A DNA stretch of 64,000 bases from Streptomyces sp. NBC_01317 (GTDB taxonomy: Bacteria > Actinomycetota > Actinomycetes > Streptomycetales > Streptomycetaceae). The position numbers were made by a program, and so were the translations under genes. The stretch lies in NCBI RefSeq assembly GCF_035961655.1, contig NZ_CP108393.1, positions 6,967,501 to 7,031,500 on the forward strand. Reading direction: 5' to 3'. Positions 56,901-64,000 of this stretch are shown here, piece by piece. Within the stretch, counting starts at the first letter, position 1. Every line of letters begins with the position of its first letter. The notes beneath the pieces were generated by a model, which made no database searches, was not told the DNA's origin, and saw only the letters and a list, made by a program, of their open reading frames with translations.

Positions 56901-57144
56901 TCCTCAAGCGCCGGACGGGCTTGGAGGGTGTCCTCAAACGCCGGACGGGCTGGGTTGGCCGGGCGGGGTGGGGTGGGCGCGGGTCGGGGGTGGGCGTCCT
57001 CAATCGCCGGACGGGCTGGAGGTGGCTGGACGGGTGGGTTCGCGCGGGTGGGGGTGTGGGCGTCCTCAAGCGCCGGACGGGCTTTGAAAGGTGTCCTCAA
57101 GCGCCGGACGGGCTTGGAGGGTGTCCTCAAGCGCCGGACGGGCT
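56901..57144. repeat. Six copies of a 21-bp intergenic repeat
   Basis: TCCTCAANCGCCGGACGGGCT occurs six times between the hydrolase gene and the TVP38 gene, at 56901, 56931, 56997, 57063, 57094 and 57124. All copies have the same orientation, with spacing from about 30 to 66 bp. Two more copies lie at 60637 and 60667. Each has a GCCGG core and the trailing GG context. From memory this is a widespread Streptomyces intergenic repeat; the region 56857-57265 contains no gene. Confidence 0.9.
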
Positions 57145-57265
57145 GGATTTGGCTCGCGCGGGGCTGGAAGGTGGATGTATGTGGCCCGTGCGGATGGTGA
57201 GGGCGGGTTGGATGTGGCCCGGGTGCTCTGAAGGGGGGCGTAGTTGGTTCGTACGTGACTCGCCG

Positions 57266-57976
57266 TCAGGCGTCTTTGCCCCGGAGTGCGTCGCGTTTGC
57301 GCCAGGCCACGAATGCTGCCGCCACGCCCGTCAGTACGATGAAGCCCATCGCCACCAGGAACATCGGCGACGTCGGGGAGGAGGCGCGGCTGCCTGCCAC
57401 CACGTATGCCGCCGTGTTCGGGATCGAGCCGATCCCCGTCGCCAGCAGGAACGGGATCCACCCCATGCGGGAGATCGCGGCGCAGTAGTTCGCCGCCGCG
57501 AACGGGACGCCCGGGAAGAGACGTACCGCCAGCATCGACCGGAAGCCGTGCCGGCTCAACTGGCCGTCCGCCGCCTCCATCCAGCGCCCCCGCAGCAGCG
57601 GCCGCAGTGCGTCCTGGCCGAGAAAACGGCCGAGACCGAATGCCAGTCCCGCGCCCAGGACCGTCCCCGCGAGCGCCGCCGGCAGCCCGAGTGCCGTACC
57701 GAACAGCGCCCCTGCCGCGAGATTCAGCAGCGGGCGGGGGACGAACGCCACCGCGCACACGCCGTACGCCACCGCGAACAGCACCACGGCCGCGCTCCCG
57801 GTGAGCCGGGCCGGCCAGCCCTCCGACAGGAGTCTCTGCGGTTCGTATACCAGCACGAGCGACCCGGCGGCGCCCAGCACCGCCACAAGGAGAGCGAACC
57901 GCGACCAGGGCGAGCGCAACGCCCTGGAGCAGCGGACAGCGATGCCCGGCGCAGGCCGGGTGGCGGTGTCGAGCAT
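57266..57976 (-). CDS. TVP38/TMEM64 family membrane protein
   Basis: This 236-aa DedA-like superfamily protein has about six hydrophobic helices and the VTT-domain motif (FGTALGLPAALAGTVLGAGLAFGLGRFLG, VRLFPGVPFAAANYCAAIS). Homologues act in lipid scrambling or membrane homeostasis. The start ATG is plausible; the upstream Met and ribosome site are weak. Conservation is good and the frame is intact. Confidence 0.87.
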   Translation of the reverse strand: MLDTATRPAPGIAVRCSRALRSPWSRFALLVAVLGAAGSLVLVYEPQRLLSEGWPARLTGSAAVVLFAVAYGVCAVAFVPRPLLNLAAGALFGTALGLPAALAGTVLGAGLAFGLGRFLGQDALRPLLRGRWMEAADGQLSRHGFRSMLAVRLFPGVPFAAANYCAAISRMGWIPFLLATGIGSIPNTAAYVVAGSRASSPTSPMFLVAMGFIVLTGVAAAFVAWRKRDALRGKDA

Positions 57977-58132
57977 CCGGGGAGACTAGCCGACGAACGT
58001 GTGTGATCGCCGCACCGGGGACGGGAGAGGGGTGTGATGTGAGCAGTCGGACACGCTTGTCGCTGCTGCCGAGCGCCCTGCCCGCGTGTAAAACCATTCG
58101 ACGTGACGGCCGCCGTGGACGACCATCGAGAC

Positions 58133-58267
58133 ATGTTCCGGTACGCCTTCCTCGCAGCGCCGTCCGCAGTCGCGGACGCGCCGAAGGCTGCCGCGTTCCT
58201 CGCGGCTGACGCGGCGGCAGCAGCCGCTGTCGCCGCCGCGGCGCCCGTCGACGGCGCCCGAAGCTGA
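58133..58267 (+). CDS. Candidate Ala-rich 44-aa leader ORF upstream of tuf3
   Basis: A short ORF starts MFRYAFLAAPSA and contains runs AAADAAAAAAV; 22 of 44 residues are Ala. It ends 97 nt before tuf3. No good ribosome site is seen, only GAG near the ATG, so translation is uncertain. It could be a leader peptide sensing alanine or translation state, or simply a GC-rich chance frame. Confidence 0.3.
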   Translation: MFRYAFLAAPSAVADAPKAAAFLAADAAAAAAVAAAAPVDGARS

Positions 58268-58321
58268 CCCTTCCCGGATCGTCCGGCGGACCCCGCAGGG
58301 GGAGGGTCGGCACGTCCAGGG

Positions 58322-58356
58322 GGTCCCTCTCACGCTTCGAGTTCCTTGAAGGGACC
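58322..58356 (+). promoter_or_regulatory. Hairpin covering the tuf3 ribosome binding site
   Basis: GGTCCCT (58322-58328) pairs with AGGGACC (58350-58356). The 3' arm contains AAGGGA, the likely ribosome site 9 to 15 nt before the tuf3 ATG. When folded it would hide the site, suggesting translational control. The 7-bp stem has a 21-nt loop. Confidence 0.45.
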
Positions 58357-58364
58357 GGACCATC

Positions 58365-59558
58365 ATGTCCAAGACGGCATACGTCCGCACCAAGCCGCAT
58401 CTGAACATCGGCACCATGGGCCACGTCGACCACGGCAAGACCACCCTCACCGCCGCCATCACCAAAGTCCTCAGCGAGCGCGGGACCGGCGGGGGCAGCG
58501 GCACCACCTACGTACCCTTCGACCGGATCGACCGGGCGCCGGAGGAGGCGGCCCGGGGGATCACCATCAACATCGCGCACGTCGAGTACGAGACCGACAC
58601 CCGCCACTACGCGCACGTGGACATGCCGGGTCACGCCGACTACATCAAGAACATGGTCACCGGGGCTGCGCAGCTGGACGGGGCGATCCTCGTCGTCTCC
58701 GCGCTCGACGGGATCATGCCGCAGACCGCCGAGCACGTCCTGCTCGCCCGCCAGGTCGGCGTCGACCACATCGTCGTCGCCCTCAACAAGGCCGACGCGG
58801 GCGACGACGAGCTGACGGACCTGGTCGAGCTGGAGGTGCGCGAACTGCTCACCTCGCAGGGGTACGGCGGGGACACGACGCCCGTCGTCCGGGTGTCGGG
58901 GCTGCGCGCGCTGGAGGGCGACCCGCGCTGGACGGGGTCGATCGAGGCGCTGCTCGACGCGGTCGACACGTACGTGCCGATTCCTGTCAGGTACACGGAC
59001 GCGCCGTTCCTGCTTCCGGTGGAGAACGTCCTCACCATCACCGGGCGCGGAACGGTCGTGACCGGCGCGATCGAGCGCGGCACCGTGCGCGTGGGCGACA
59101 AGGTGGAGGTCCTGGGCGCCGACCTGGGGCCGCAGGCCAGTACCGTCACGGGCCTGGAGACCTTCGGCAAGCCGATGGAGTCCGCCGAGGCCGGGGACAA
59201 CGTCGCGCTGCTCCTGCGCGGGATGCCACGCGACGCGATCCGCCGCGGGCACGTGGTGGCGGCGCCGGACACGGTGGCGCCGAGCCGGCGCTTCACCGCG
59301 CGGGTGTACGTGCTCTCCGCGCGGGAGGGCGGCCGTACGACTCCGGTGTCCACCGGGTACCGGCCGCAGTTCTACATCCGTACGGCCGACGTGGTCGGCG
59401 ACGTGGACCTGGGCGACGCCGGCGTCGCGCGCCCCGGCGACACGGTCACCATGACCGTGGAGCTGGGCCGTGACATCCCGCTGGAGCCGGGGCTCGGCTT
59501 CGCGATCCGGGAGGGCGGCCGGACGGTCGGGGCGGGGACGGTGACGTCGCTGCTGTAG
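58365..59558 (+). CDS. tuf3: Divergent elongation factor Tu (EF-Tu3 type)
   Basis: This 397-aa GTPase is clearly EF-Tu: P-loop GHVDHGKT (19-26), DMPGH with D86, NKAD, and the switch [14 protein letters not shown]. It is only moderately similar to the major EF-Tu, with altered segments ([17 protein letters not shown] rather than the usual spacing, and [14 protein letters not shown]). In Streptomyces a third, divergent EF-Tu is induced in the stringent response. The AAGGGA site is embedded in a hairpin, so expression may be conditionally activated. Confidence 0.9.
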   Translation: MSKTAYVRTKPHLNIGTMGHVDHGKTTLTAAITKVLSERGTGGGSGTTYVPFDRIDRAPEEAARGITINIAHVEYETDTRHYAHVDMPGHADYIKNMVTGAAQLDGAILVVSALDGIMPQTAEHVLLARQVGVDHIVVALNKADAGDDELTDLVELEVRELLTSQGYGGDTTPVVRVSGLRALEGDPRWTGSIEALLDAVDTYVPIPVRYTDAPFLLPVENVLTITGRGTVVTGAIERGTVRVGDKVEVLGADLGPQASTVTGLETFGKPMESAEAGDNVALLLRGMPRDAIRRGHVVAAPDTVAPSRRFTARVYVLSAREGGRTTPVSTGYRPQFYIRTADVVGDVDLGDAGVARPGDTVTMTVELGRDIPLEPGLGFAIREGGRTVGAGTVTSLL

Positions 59559-59759
59559 GGGTGGCGCGCGGGCGCGTTTTCGCTGGTGGAGGCGGTGGGC
59601 CCGGCTTCTGTGTGGGTACGGGAGCCGGGCTCGGCGGCCGGCGGGGGCCGGTGTACGACGGAGACCGGTCCGCCGTACGTCGGGGGACGGCTTTTGTGTT
59701 CGTGCGCGACACTTCCTTCTGGGCCCGGTGGTGGGTCCGGTGCGGGAGAGGCGGCAATC

Positions 59760-60611
59760 ATGACGCGTACGGCCCTGGTCCTCGGCGGCGGTGGCGTCAC
59801 CGGCGTCGCCTGGACGATCGGTGTCCTGCACGGTCTCCGCGTCGCCGGCACGGACCTGACCACCGCCGATCTGATCATCGGCACGTCGGCCGGCTCGGTG
59901 GTCGGCGCGCAGCTCGCCGCCGGGACGCATGACGTCGAGGCGCTGTACGAGCGGCAGCTGACTCCGCCCGGGGACGAACGGCCGGCGCGGCTGGGGGCGG
60001 CGGTCCTGTTCCGGTACGCGCGGGCGATGCTCGTCTCCCGTACCCCGGAGGCGTACGGGCAGAAGATCGGCCGGTACGCGCTGGCCGCCGCGACGGAGCC
60101 CGAGGCGGAACGCCGGGCCGTGATCGCCTCGCGGATCCTGGTCGACACCTGGCCGGAGCGGGCGTTCGCCGTCACCGCCGTGGACGCGCTCACCGGGGAG
60201 CTTCGGGTGTTCGACCGGGAGAGCGGGGTGCCGGTGGTGGACGCGGTCGCCGCGAGCTGTGCGGTGCCGGGGGTGTGGCCGCCGGTGACCATCGAGGGGC
60301 GGAAGTGGATCGACGGCGGGATGCACTCGCCCGCCAACGCGCAGCTTGCCGCCGGGTACGACCGGGTGGTCGTGATCGCGCCCGTGGGGTCCGGGAGCGG
60401 GGTGATCGCGGGGCCGCAGAGCCAGGCGGAGGCGCTGGTGGCGGGGGGTGCGCGGGTGGAGGTGATCACGCCGGGGGCGGCGGCGAAGAAGGCGATCGGG
60501 CACAACGTGCTGGATCCGGGGCGGCGGGCGGGCGCTGCGCGGGCGGGGTTGGCTCAGGCGGTGGGGGTGGCGGGGGTTGTCGGTGCGGTGTGGGTGGGGC
60601 GATCGCGTTGA
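59760..60611 (+). CDS. Patatin-like phospholipase
   Basis: This 283-aa protein has the patatin oxyanion-hole motif GGGGVTG at the N-terminus, nucleophile S43 in GTSAG and the catalytic Asp in DGGM. It is probably an intracellular lipid acyl hydrolase. The ATG at 59760 follows GGGAGAGG; the upstream frame has no ribosome site. C-terminal Ala/Gly-rich. Immediately followed by two copies of the 21-bp repeat. Confidence 0.9.
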   Translation: MTRTALVLGGGGVTGVAWTIGVLHGLRVAGTDLTTADLIIGTSAGSVVGAQLAAGTHDVEALYERQLTPPGDERPARLGAAVLFRYARAMLVSRTPEAYGQKIGRYALAAATEPEAERRAVIASRILVDTWPERAFAVTAVDALTGELRVFDRESGVPVVDAVAASCAVPGVWPPVTIEGRKWIDGGMHSPANAQLAAGYDRVVVIAPVGSGSGVIAGPQSQAEALVAGGARVEVITPGAAAKKAIGHNVLDPGRRAGAARAGLAQAVGVAGVVGAVWVGRSR

Positions 60612-60636
60612 GCCGGGCGTCCGGCTGGACGTGTTG

Positions 60637-60687
60637 TCCTCAAGCGCCGGACGGGCTTGAAGGGTGTCCTCAAGCGCCGGACGGGCT
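60637..60687. repeat. Two further copies of the 21-bp intergenic repeat
   Basis: Copies of TCCTCAAGCGCCGGACGGGCT at 60637-60657 and 60667-60687, same orientation as the cluster 3.5 kb upstream. Confidence 0.9.
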
Positions 60688-60718
60688 GGAGATCAGTGGG
60701 GGCGCGCACAATAGGGGG

Positions 60719-61573
60719 GTGAGCGAGTCGATTCCCGTTGTGCGGGTTGTGGATCATGGGACTGCCAAGCTGATGCCCGATGTCGATCGGGAGCGGGCCT
60801 GGTTGTTGACCGTTGACGGGGCGCCCCAGTCGTACGTCGATCTTGACGAGCCCACCCATCTGGAGTTCGAGTACACACGTCGTCTCGCCCATGTCGTCGA
60901 CTCCGTTGCGCCCCACGCCGAGCCGCTCGCCGTGGTGCATCTCGGCGGTGGTGGGCTCACGCTGCCCCGCTATGTGGCCGTCACCCGGCCGCACTCGCCC
61001 CAGCACGTCGTGGAGGCCGACGCCGGGCTGCTGGCGCTGGTGGCCGAGCGGCTGCCGATACCGGTCGGCGTGGGCATCTCCGTGCACCACGCGGACGCCC
61101 GCCGCTGGCTCCGGCAGGCGGCGGACCGCTCCGCCGACCTCATCGTCGCCGACGTCTTCGGCGGCTCGCGGATTCCCGCGCACCTCACCTCCGTCGAGTA
61201 CGCCCGCGAGGCCGAACGGGTCCTCCGTACCGACGGGATCTACATCGCCAACCTCGCCGACGGCGCGCCCTTCGACTTCCTCCGCTCCCAACTGGCCACC
61301 TTCGCCCAGGTCTTCGAGGAGCTGGCGCTGATCGCGGAGCCCGGCGTCCTGCGCGGCCGCCGGTTCGGCAACGCCGTGCTCGTCGCCTCGCACTCCGCCA
61401 TCGACACGGCGGCGCTCGCCCGGCGTACCGCCTCCGACGCCTTCCCGGCCCGCGTTGAGCACGGGTCGTCCCTGGTGAAATTCATCAGGGACGCCACGGC
61501 GGTACGGGACGCCGGCGCCGTTCCCTCACCCCGTCCGCCCGACGGTGCCTTCAGCATCGGCGGAGGGGGATGA
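60719..61573 (+). CDS. Spermidine synthase-like, SAM-dependent methyltransferase fold
   Basis: This 284-aa protein has a Rossmann fold: AVVHLGGGGLTLPRY (SAM/decarboxylated-SAM loop), VVEADAGLLAL, HADARRWL, and DLIVADVFGG as the DxxxxDxF-like acidic catalytic patch. It resembles the SpeE family but lacks strong polyamine pathway context (no speD nearby), so a general methyltransferase-like function is possible. GTG start with an AGGGGGG tract. The 3' end overlaps the convergent MFS gene by 48 nt. Confidence 0.8.
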   Translation: MSESIPVVRVVDHGTAKLMPDVDRERAWLLTVDGAPQSYVDLDEPTHLEFEYTRRLAHVVDSVAPHAEPLAVVHLGGGGLTLPRYVAVTRPHSPQHVVEADAGLLALVAERLPIPVGVGISVHHADARRWLRQAADRSADLIVADVFGGSRIPAHLTSVEYAREAERVLRTDGIYIANLADGAPFDFLRSQLATFAQVFEELALIAEPGVLRGRRFGNAVLVASHSAIDTAALARRTASDAFPARVEHGSSLVKFIRDATAVRDAGAVPSPRPPDGAFSIGGGG

Positions 61574-62884
61574 CGGGGATGACGGGGATGACGGGGATGG
61601 GGTGGGTGTGGGGGGAGTGGGGGACTTCGTGACCTTTGTCGTACGGCGGCTCAGGCGCCGTACGTCCGGGACCGTCAGCACCGCCGCTGTCAGCAGGACC
61701 ACCAGCGCCGAGCAGCCCCACAGCGCCGTGTCACGACCGAACGCCTCCTCCGCCGGGCCCGTGAGCGCCGCGGCCAACGGCACCATGCCGATCGAGCCCA
61801 GCCAGTCGTAGGCGGCGACCCGGGAGAGCTTGTCCTCCGGGATCTCCTGGTGCAGCGCCGTCATCCACGAGACGCCGAACACCTCGATGGACGCGCCCGT
61901 CAGGAACAGCACCGCCGCCAACGGCAGGACCGGCAGCGGTACCGCGAGCGCCGCCGACGGGAGGGCCAGCGGGAAGACGCAGAGCGTGCCCGCGAGCAGC
62001 AGCCGCCGGGGGCGCCAGCGCATCATCACCAGAGCGCCGACGACGGTCCCGGCGCCGAAGGCGGCGAGCGCCAGGCCCCAGGGCCCCGCGCCGCCCAACT
62101 CCTCCTCGGCGACCAGCGGTCCGTACACCGCCTCGGCCGCCACCACCACCGCGTTGACCACCGCGAACTGCACGACGATCGACCAGAGCCAGGGGCGCCC
62201 GGTGAACTCCCGCCAGCCTTCCCGCAGATCGGAGATCATGCCGCCGCCCGGCTTCCGCACCGGGATGTGGCTGACGTCGAGAAAGGCCCGGAGCGAGGCG
62301 GCCACCAGGAACGCGGCCGCGTCCACGGCGAGGACCCAGCCGGGGCCGAACGCCGCGATCAGCGCCCCGCCCAGGGCCGCGCCGCCGATCCCGGCGCCGT
62401 GCATGGCCATCCGGTAGAGGGCGAAGGCACGGCCGGCCTGTTCGCCGCTGACGCTGGACAGCAGCATGCCCTCGGACGCCGGGGAGAAGAAGGCGTGCCC
62501 GGTCCCGCCGAGGGCGGACAGGAGCATCATCTGCCACAGGCGTGGTTCGCCCACGAGCACCAGGAGGGCGAAGGTGCCCTGCGACACGCAGTTGAGGGTG
62601 TTGGCGGCGACCATCACCCGATGCCGTGGCAACCGGTCGGCCAGCGCGCCGCCCACCAGCAGGAACAGCACGAGCGGTACGGTCCGCGCGGCGGCCACGA
62701 GCCCGACGTCCCCGCCGTCGCCCCCCATCTGGAGCACCGCGAACGCCGAGGCGATCAGGGCCCCTTGGCTGCCCAGATTGGTGACGATCGCGGCGGCCGT
62801 CAGCAGGGAGTAGTTGCGGCCGGCCCAGTCGGGGCGACGCGAGGGGCGGGTTCGGCGGCCCGGGGCGCCTGCGGATGCACTCAC
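61526..62884 (-). CDS. MFS transporter (enterobactin/macrolide-exporter-like)
   Basis: This 452-aa transporter has 12 hydrophobic helices and MFS motif A in GGALADRLPRHRV. The subgroup exports macrolides, siderophores and other compounds. The C-terminus is an unstructured Pro/Ser/Thr/Lys-rich tail, partly generated by three exact 9-bp repeats. The 48-bp convergent overlap with the speE-like gene falls in this tail. Confidence 0.88.
   Translation of the reverse strand: MSASAGAPGRRTRPSRRPDWAGRNYSLLTAAAIVTNLGSQGALIASAFAVLQMGGDGGDVGLVAAARTVPLVLFLLVGGALADRLPRHRVMVAANTLNCVSQGTFALLVLVGEPRLWQMMLLSALGGTGHAFFSPASEGMLLSSVSGEQAGRAFALYRMAMHGAGIGGAALGGALIAAFGPGWVLAVDAAAFLVAASLRAFLDVSHIPVRKPGGGMISDLREGWREFTGRPWLWSIVVQFAVVNAVVVAAEAVYGPLVAEEELGGAGPWGLALAAFGAGTVVGALVMMRWRPRRLLLAGTLCVFPLALPSAALAVPLPVLPLAAVLFLTGASIEVFGVSWMTALHQEIPEDKLSRVAAYDWLGSIGMVPLAAALTGPAEEAFGRDTALWGCSALVVLLTAAVLTVPDVRRLSRRTTKVTKSPTPPTPTPSPSSPSSPSSPSADAEGTVGRTG
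61569..61595. repeat. Three tandem GATGACGGG units in overlapping 3' ends
   Basis: Three perfect 9-bp copies encode a Ser-Ser-Pro run on the minus strand and contain the stop codon of the plus-strand speE-like gene in their first unit. Confidence 0.9.
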
Positions 62885-62989
62885 CCCAGGACTATCCCCG
62901 CGGGCGGCCCCTGTGCCAACCGACTATCCGGCCGCCCCGTGTATCGGCCGCCCCGCGAAAACGTGGTGTCCCGCGATCCCGCGGGCCGG

Positions 62990-64000
62990 TCAGGAGGCGC
63001 CCGCCAGCCGTACCGTGCCCATGATCTTCTTCAAGGTCTCGTCCGGCACCTCGTCCGTCACCCCCTTGGCGGCGAACGCCACCCATGTCGCGTACTCACC
63101 CTGTGTGTTGACGAACGAGAAGGCGATCGCCTTGCCGTCGGTCTCGCACTTGGTCTTCTTGGTGACGCCCGTGGTGGTCGAGATCGAGTAACTGCCCTCC
63201 AGCCCGGACGTGGTGGTGAACGGCGCGCCCTTGCTGGTCTTCAGGATGGTCTTGAGCTTCGCCTCCGGCTCCTTCTGGGCGTAGGCGGCCCAGACCAGGT
63301 TGCTCGCCTGGATCTCCGCCGACGACGGCGTGTCCTTCGCGCCCCTGGCGCCCTTGGTGCCCGTCCCGACCAGGCTGCTGTCCTCGGTCTCGCCGTTCCG
63401 GTCGGCGTCCTGCGAGCACCACTTGGACTTGTAGAAGGCGGGGGCGGAGAAGGAGAAGATGGGCGAGCCGTCCCCCTTCTTCTCGTCCTCGAAGAACGTG
63501 GCGACGGTGGGCTTCTCCACCTCCCAGTCCGCCGGAACGTCGAACAGCGTCCCGTACTTGGGGTTGCTGACGACCTTCCAGCCCGTGATCTGCGGCTTGG
63601 CCGCGGCGGCCCCGTCGCGGGGATTGGCCGCGGGGCTCGACGTGCTCGGCTTCGCGGACACCGAAGGCTTCTGGTCGTCGCCCTTGGTGTCCTTCGCGCT
63701 GTCGTCGCTCCCGCCGAGCACGAGAAATCCGGTGACGCCCGCCGCCACGACCACGGCCAGGGCCGCGACGATCGCGACCACCGTCGTCTTCCTTCCGCCG
63801 CCCGACGGACCCGGGCCGCCCGGTCCCGGCGGCCCGGGCACCGCGTACTGCGGCACGGTCGGCTGCTGGTACGGGTTCGGGGCGGCCGGATATCCGGGCT
63901 GCTGCTGGTAACCGGGTTGCTGCGGGTAGCCGGGCTGCTGATACGGATTCGGCTGCGCGTATCCCGGTTGCTGGTACCCCGGCTGCTGGTACGGATTGGG
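62990..64000 (-). CDS. Membrane protein with Pro/Gln/Tyr-rich N-terminal repeats (partial, continues beyond the window)
   Basis: The open frame from 64000 inward is continuous (337 codons). The visible N-terminal part consists of PNPYQQPGY-type repeats, then a GPGPSGGGRK linker, one transmembrane helix (VVAIVAALAVVVAAGVTGFLVLG), a Ser/Lys/Asp-rich linker and a globular extracellular-type domain with Cys residues (WCSQDADRNG, TKKTKCETDG). The true start is beyond the window. This looks like a septal or envelope-associated protein of unknown function, similar in form to DUF4352-like sensor or lipoprotein-associated proteins. Confidence 0.78.
   Translation of the reverse strand, partial: PNPYQQPGYQQPGYAQPNPYQQPGYPQQPGYQQQPGYPAAPNPYQQPTVPQYAVPGPPGPGGPGPSGGGRKTTVVAIVAALAVVVAAGVTGFLVLGGSDDSAKDTKGDDQKPSVSAKPSTSSPAANPRDGAAAAKPQITGWKVVSNPKYGTLFDVPADWEVEKPTVATFFEDEKKGDGSPIFSFSAPAFYKSKWCSQDADRNGETEDSSLVGTGTKGARGAKDTPSSAEIQASNLVWAAYAQKEPEAKLKTILKTSKGAPFTTTSGLEGSYSISTTTGVTKKTKCETDGKAIAFSFVNTQGEYATWVAFAAKGVTDEVPDETLKKIMGTVRLAGAS

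Noticed and set aside
59599..59630. GCCCGGCT/AGCCGGGC hairpin after tuf3 as a terminator
   Set aside because: Only 8 bp with a 16-nt loop, so not strong enough to call.
57066..60503. 1145-codon minus-strand open frame across tuf3 and the patatin gene
   Set aside because: Opposes two real genes and the repeat region, with low-complexity Arg/Pro sequence.

Overview
The window is high-GC actinobacterial chromosome, almost certainly from a Streptomyces. The evidence is strong GC bias in third codon positions, many GTG starts, several probable leaderless genes, an actinobacterial GarA/FtsR cluster, a glycine riboswitch upstream of gcvP, and a divergent extra EF-Tu. The gene order resembles, from memory, the Streptomyces coelicolor segment around SCO1389 to SCO1321 read in reverse. 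No phage, transposon, CRISPR array or tRNA was found. The accessory signals are regulatory modules and small repeats.

Layout. 1-1.5 kb: 3' end of an rRNA operon (23S, 5S, strong terminator). 1.6-10 kb: a conserved envelope and division block, with a CDP-alcohol phosphatidyltransferase, a nucleotidyltransferase/phosphomannomutase fusion, DUF881-Sbp-DUF881, the FHA protein GarA, the MerR regulator FtsR, a bifunctional-nuclease-family protein and a second MerR protein. 10-15.3 kb: DNA polymerase IV, a PRC-barrel protein overlapping its 3' end, and riboswitch-controlled gcvP. 15.4-25 kb: small conserved proteins, a GCS2-family ligase, a VWA/solute-binding-like lipid-side protein, a CPBP protease, PhzF, a His-rich PadR regulator with a palindromic operator, and an orphan Clp-N protein. 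24-29.4 kb: two DMT exporters, a PNPOx-like protein diverging from a MocR regulator, and a LysR regulator. 29.4-36.3 kb: a secreted Rieske protein, a class E sortase, an S37 peptidase, a HipA-like kinase overlapping a DUF3037 protein, and two SDR/FabG genes. 36.4-43.2 kb: an oligopeptide-type solute-binding lipoprotein, uracil-DNA glycosylase, a DinB-superfamily thiol enzyme, a Gfo/Idh oxidoreductase and Lnt.

43.3-46.4 kb holds the most interesting locus: an all-minus-strand cluster of methylguanine methyltransferase, ECF sigma factor, second methyltransferase and 2OG-Fe(II) oxygenase, with an NTF2-like gene downstream. Both transcription units start just downstream of the same 32-bp promoter architecture (CTCACGTT, 14 nt, CGTYTACSAG). 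This points to a self-activating, sigma-factor-driven DNA-alkylation response. The second methyltransferase sits where an anti-sigma gene would normally be.

46.6-50.2 kb: an MFS exporter, two small proteins and UppP. 50.6-56.9 kb: the methylmalonyl-CoA mutase operon (small subunit, large subunit, MeaB) plus a 3-hydroxyisobutyryl-CoA hydrolase-like gene, linking valine and propionate catabolism to succinyl-CoA. 56.9-64 kb: a 21-bp intergenic repeat family, a TVP38 protein, stringent-type EF-Tu3 behind an Ala-rich small ORF and an SD-masking hairpin, a patatin-like protein, a spermidine-synthase-like methyltransferase fold, an MFS transporter, and a Pro/Gln/Tyr-repeat membrane protein that runs off the window end.
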